DNA from: Lampris incognitus
Taxonomy: Eukaryota > Chordata > Actinopteri > Lampriformes > Lampridae
Direction: 5' to 3'
Length of the DNA stretch: 64,000 nt
NCBI RefSeq assembly: GCF_029633865.1
Contig: NC_079223.1
Span: 8,102,469 to 8,166,468 of the forward strand
Part shown: piece by piece, positions 61,814 to 64,000 of the stretch
Position numbering within the stretch: the first letter of the stretch is position 1
How the letters are laid out: the number at the start of each line of letters is the position of its first letter
The notes under the pieces: generated by a model
Databases searched by the model: none
Seen by the model: only the letters and a program-made list of their open reading frames with translations
Told to the model about the DNA's origin: nothing
Made by a program: the position numbers and the translations under genes

Positions 61814-62250
61814 TTTTCCTCCCTTTGTCTCCCCAATTGTACTTGGCCAATTACCCAACTCTTCCGAGCCGTCCCGGTCGCTGCTCCGCCCCCTCTGCTG
61901 ATCCGGGGAGGGCTGCGGACTACCACATGCCTCCTCCCATACATGTGGAGTCACCAGCCGCTTCTTCTCACCTGACAGTGAGGAGTTTCGCCAGGGGGAC
62001 GTAGCGCTTTGGAGGATCACGCTATTCCTCCCCAGTTCCCCCTCCCCCCCTGAACAGACGCCCCGACTGACCAGAGGAGGCGCTAGTGTGGCGACCAGTA
62101 CACATGCCCACACCCGGCTTCCCATCTGGAGACACGGCCGATTGTGTCTGTAGGGATTCCTGATCAAGCCGGAGGTAACACAGGGATTCGAACCAGTGAT
62201 CCCTGTGCTGGTGGGCAACGGAATAGACCGCTACGCCACCCGGATGCCCA
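61814..62250 (-). repeat. tRNA-derived SINE, family A, in sft2d1 intron 7
   Basis: Reverse copy flanked by a perfect 12-bp duplication GCCACTGCATTT (61802-61813 and 62251-62262). Confidence 0.9.
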
Positions 62251-62262
62251 GCCACTGCATTT

Positions 62263-64000
62263 CTAAAGAAAAATGAAGGAAAGCTGGATGTTCAATCTGG
62301 AATTTCTATAATGGAGACTGTAATAGTCAGCTGAGGCTGTAAGAGATCCACATACATCTGTGGGTTGAGCCGTTGGTGGGAATCCAGATGCCGTACATCT
62401 CAACATGTCAACACACAACAGACGGGCCTTTTTTAAACGGGCCACACACAAACACAATGTGTGGAATACGATATGGCGGTCCTTGAATAAAAAACATGTT
62501 TTTATTTACCTCTAAACATCACATCAGCCTGTTTTCCTTCGCCATATGGCTGTAATCCCCCCCGGGGGCGAGGCCAGGCACCCAGTGTGACACAAATGGC
62601 AGCTTGTTTGTTTGCCGCCCCTCTGTATTTTAGCCCGTAAAGCTATTTGCTTAATGCAGAATATCAACAGGAGTCACATTTTGTGCGGTAATACCTTTAC
62701 AGTCAGTGCTTCAAAATATTCAGCCCAAGGTTTGGCGTCGTGTTCGTTGCAGTGAGCTTGTATTCAGCTCTTTGAAAACCCCGACCCCCGTTCAGAGGTT
62801 CCACGTTAACTTCCAAGATCAGCAGGTTAACGCTCAGATCTTAGTCTGAGGTCATCTGACACCACCTTAAAAAACAATAATGTGGTGGCCAAGCGATTAA
62901 GAGTCATCATGTGGGATTGCTCCTGAGGTTCGGGGGGTTTGCTCGGAGCCGTGTGGCTCAGCATCTCGCTGCTCCCCCAAAACAAAAGAACAGAGCCCTG
63001 ATGTTGTTTTTGCCAGTCCAGCTGTGAACGGGGTTATCTCTTATTGAATGACACCCCCCCAGAATAAGTGCCCCCTCGTATGTGGGAGACCCTGTAATCG
63101 GTCCTGACAGCTGAGAGACCTCCCACGAGCACCTCTCCCGTCCCCTCCCCCACTGAATACTAACACGAGAAAGTCGAGACAAAGACCGTCCCTGTTCCAG
63201 CCGTCTAAAGCAACAGTCTGCGTGGAAAAAAATGCACATTTTTACTGGTCCTTGCACGCTGCATTTTGAAGCTGACTTTTTATTTGAGCTTTTTGTTGTT
63301 AATTGATGTTTGTCTATTTTTGACCCCATTTTTGTTTGTGTTTATTCCTTGTTTCTAATCACAGATTTATTTTCCTCTCCGTTTAAGCCTCTTGCTTTAA
63401 TCCATTTTTCATTATGTTAGAATTGGATTATTCCGCCTTTTATTGTTTGCCATGTTATCTTTCTCTACGGCATACTGTCATAAAAACAAAGTATTTACCC
63501 CCCGCCCCCCCCCCCCCCCAGCCCTTCCTCATACTTGTCCACAATCAGTCAAACAATACCTGATGCCTGATGTCTTGTTCAGCCCAACACCACATGGCCG
63601 GTTGAGCTGATCCCTTAATGTATTTTACCTCGTCGTCTCTATTTATAACCTCGCACACTCGCAGACGGCAGTAAAACCTGCTGCATGTGGTCCTCTCAGC
63701 ATGCCGGGGCACCCGCTACTCAGCTGTTTCATCAGAAATGGGGGACGTCTGGCAAAGTTATCATTTATTCATGCAGCATTTGTTTTAAAAGCAAAAATAG
63801 CAGCATCCCCTGAGGTACAAAACTCAAACCTGGGGCTGTGTGGGGTGCGGCAAACAAGGATTAACAAGGGACGCTGATGCCGAGTGTTCTTTGTATGCGC
63901 CTCAGGGAGGGATCAGAGCAGTAGAGGGAGTGGGTCACCTGTCTACCCGCCAACCCCCTCTCCTCAAAGATGAGTTCTGAACCCCCATCACTACCACCAT
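62263..64000 (+). other. sft2d1 intron 7, final exon not reached
   Basis: No match to the expected C-terminal residues after IPFAR. A poly-C tract lies near 63500-63520. Confidence 0.55.

Overview
The window is vertebrate, almost certainly teleost fish, genomic DNA. The evidence is short exons with GT/AG borders lying in kilobase introns, three recognisable vertebrate genes, and a dense load of fish-type repeats: tRNA-derived SINEs, Tc1 and hAT elements, RTE-like LINE ends, and long CA/TG and G-rich arrays. About 95% of the window is intronic, intergenic or repetitive, and most open reading frames in it are chance.

Genes. (1) Positions 544-19785, minus strand: the 5' ten exons of a TAM receptor tyrosine kinase, best matched to MERTK. 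They encode the signal peptide, two Ig domains, two fibronectin III domains and the membrane helix. All nine visible exon-exon junctions keep frame. The kinase exons lie beyond the left edge. (2) Positions 22693 to at least 28738, minus strand: a glycoprotein-hormone receptor (FSHR/LHCGR class, probably fshr). The complete seven-helix exon, the 186-bp exon before it and a 75-bp leucine-rich-repeat exon are clear. A further LRR exon lacks a donor site, and the remaining LRR and leader exons were not found. (3) Positions 46865-61630, plus strand: seven exons of sft2d1, a small four-helix Golgi trafficking protein. Its last exon is past the right edge. The two receptors are in tandem on the minus strand and sft2d1 is divergent from them.

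Mobile DNA by region. 1-19 kb: mertk introns with several SINE copies, a 28-29-bp minisatellite that fills intron 5, and a fold-back with a hammerhead-like core. 20-30 kb: a 254-bp tandem repeat, SINEs and a 37-bp minisatellite in the last fshr intron. 30-39 kb: a transposon-rich block with an RTE LINE end, an hAT-type MITE, a tRNA-like palindrome and a 4.4-kb element (33852-38273). That element has about 470-bp terminal inverted repeats and carries a frameshifted gene with an XPG/FEN-like nuclease signature and a cysteine-rich C-terminus. It is the most unusual thing here. 39-46 kb: a CA plus G-rich composite array, a full-length dead Tc1 element, a LINE tail with an ATGAG array and a 46-bp tandem repeat. 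46-64 kb: sft2d1 introns with SINEs, an hAT MITE with a perfect 8-bp target duplication, and LINE and Tc1 fragments.

The three genes have no obvious shared pathway: an apoptotic-cell-clearance receptor, a gonadotropin receptor and a vesicle-trafficking protein. No rRNA, CRISPR array or bacterial-style operon is present, and the tRNA-like sequences are all SINE heads.
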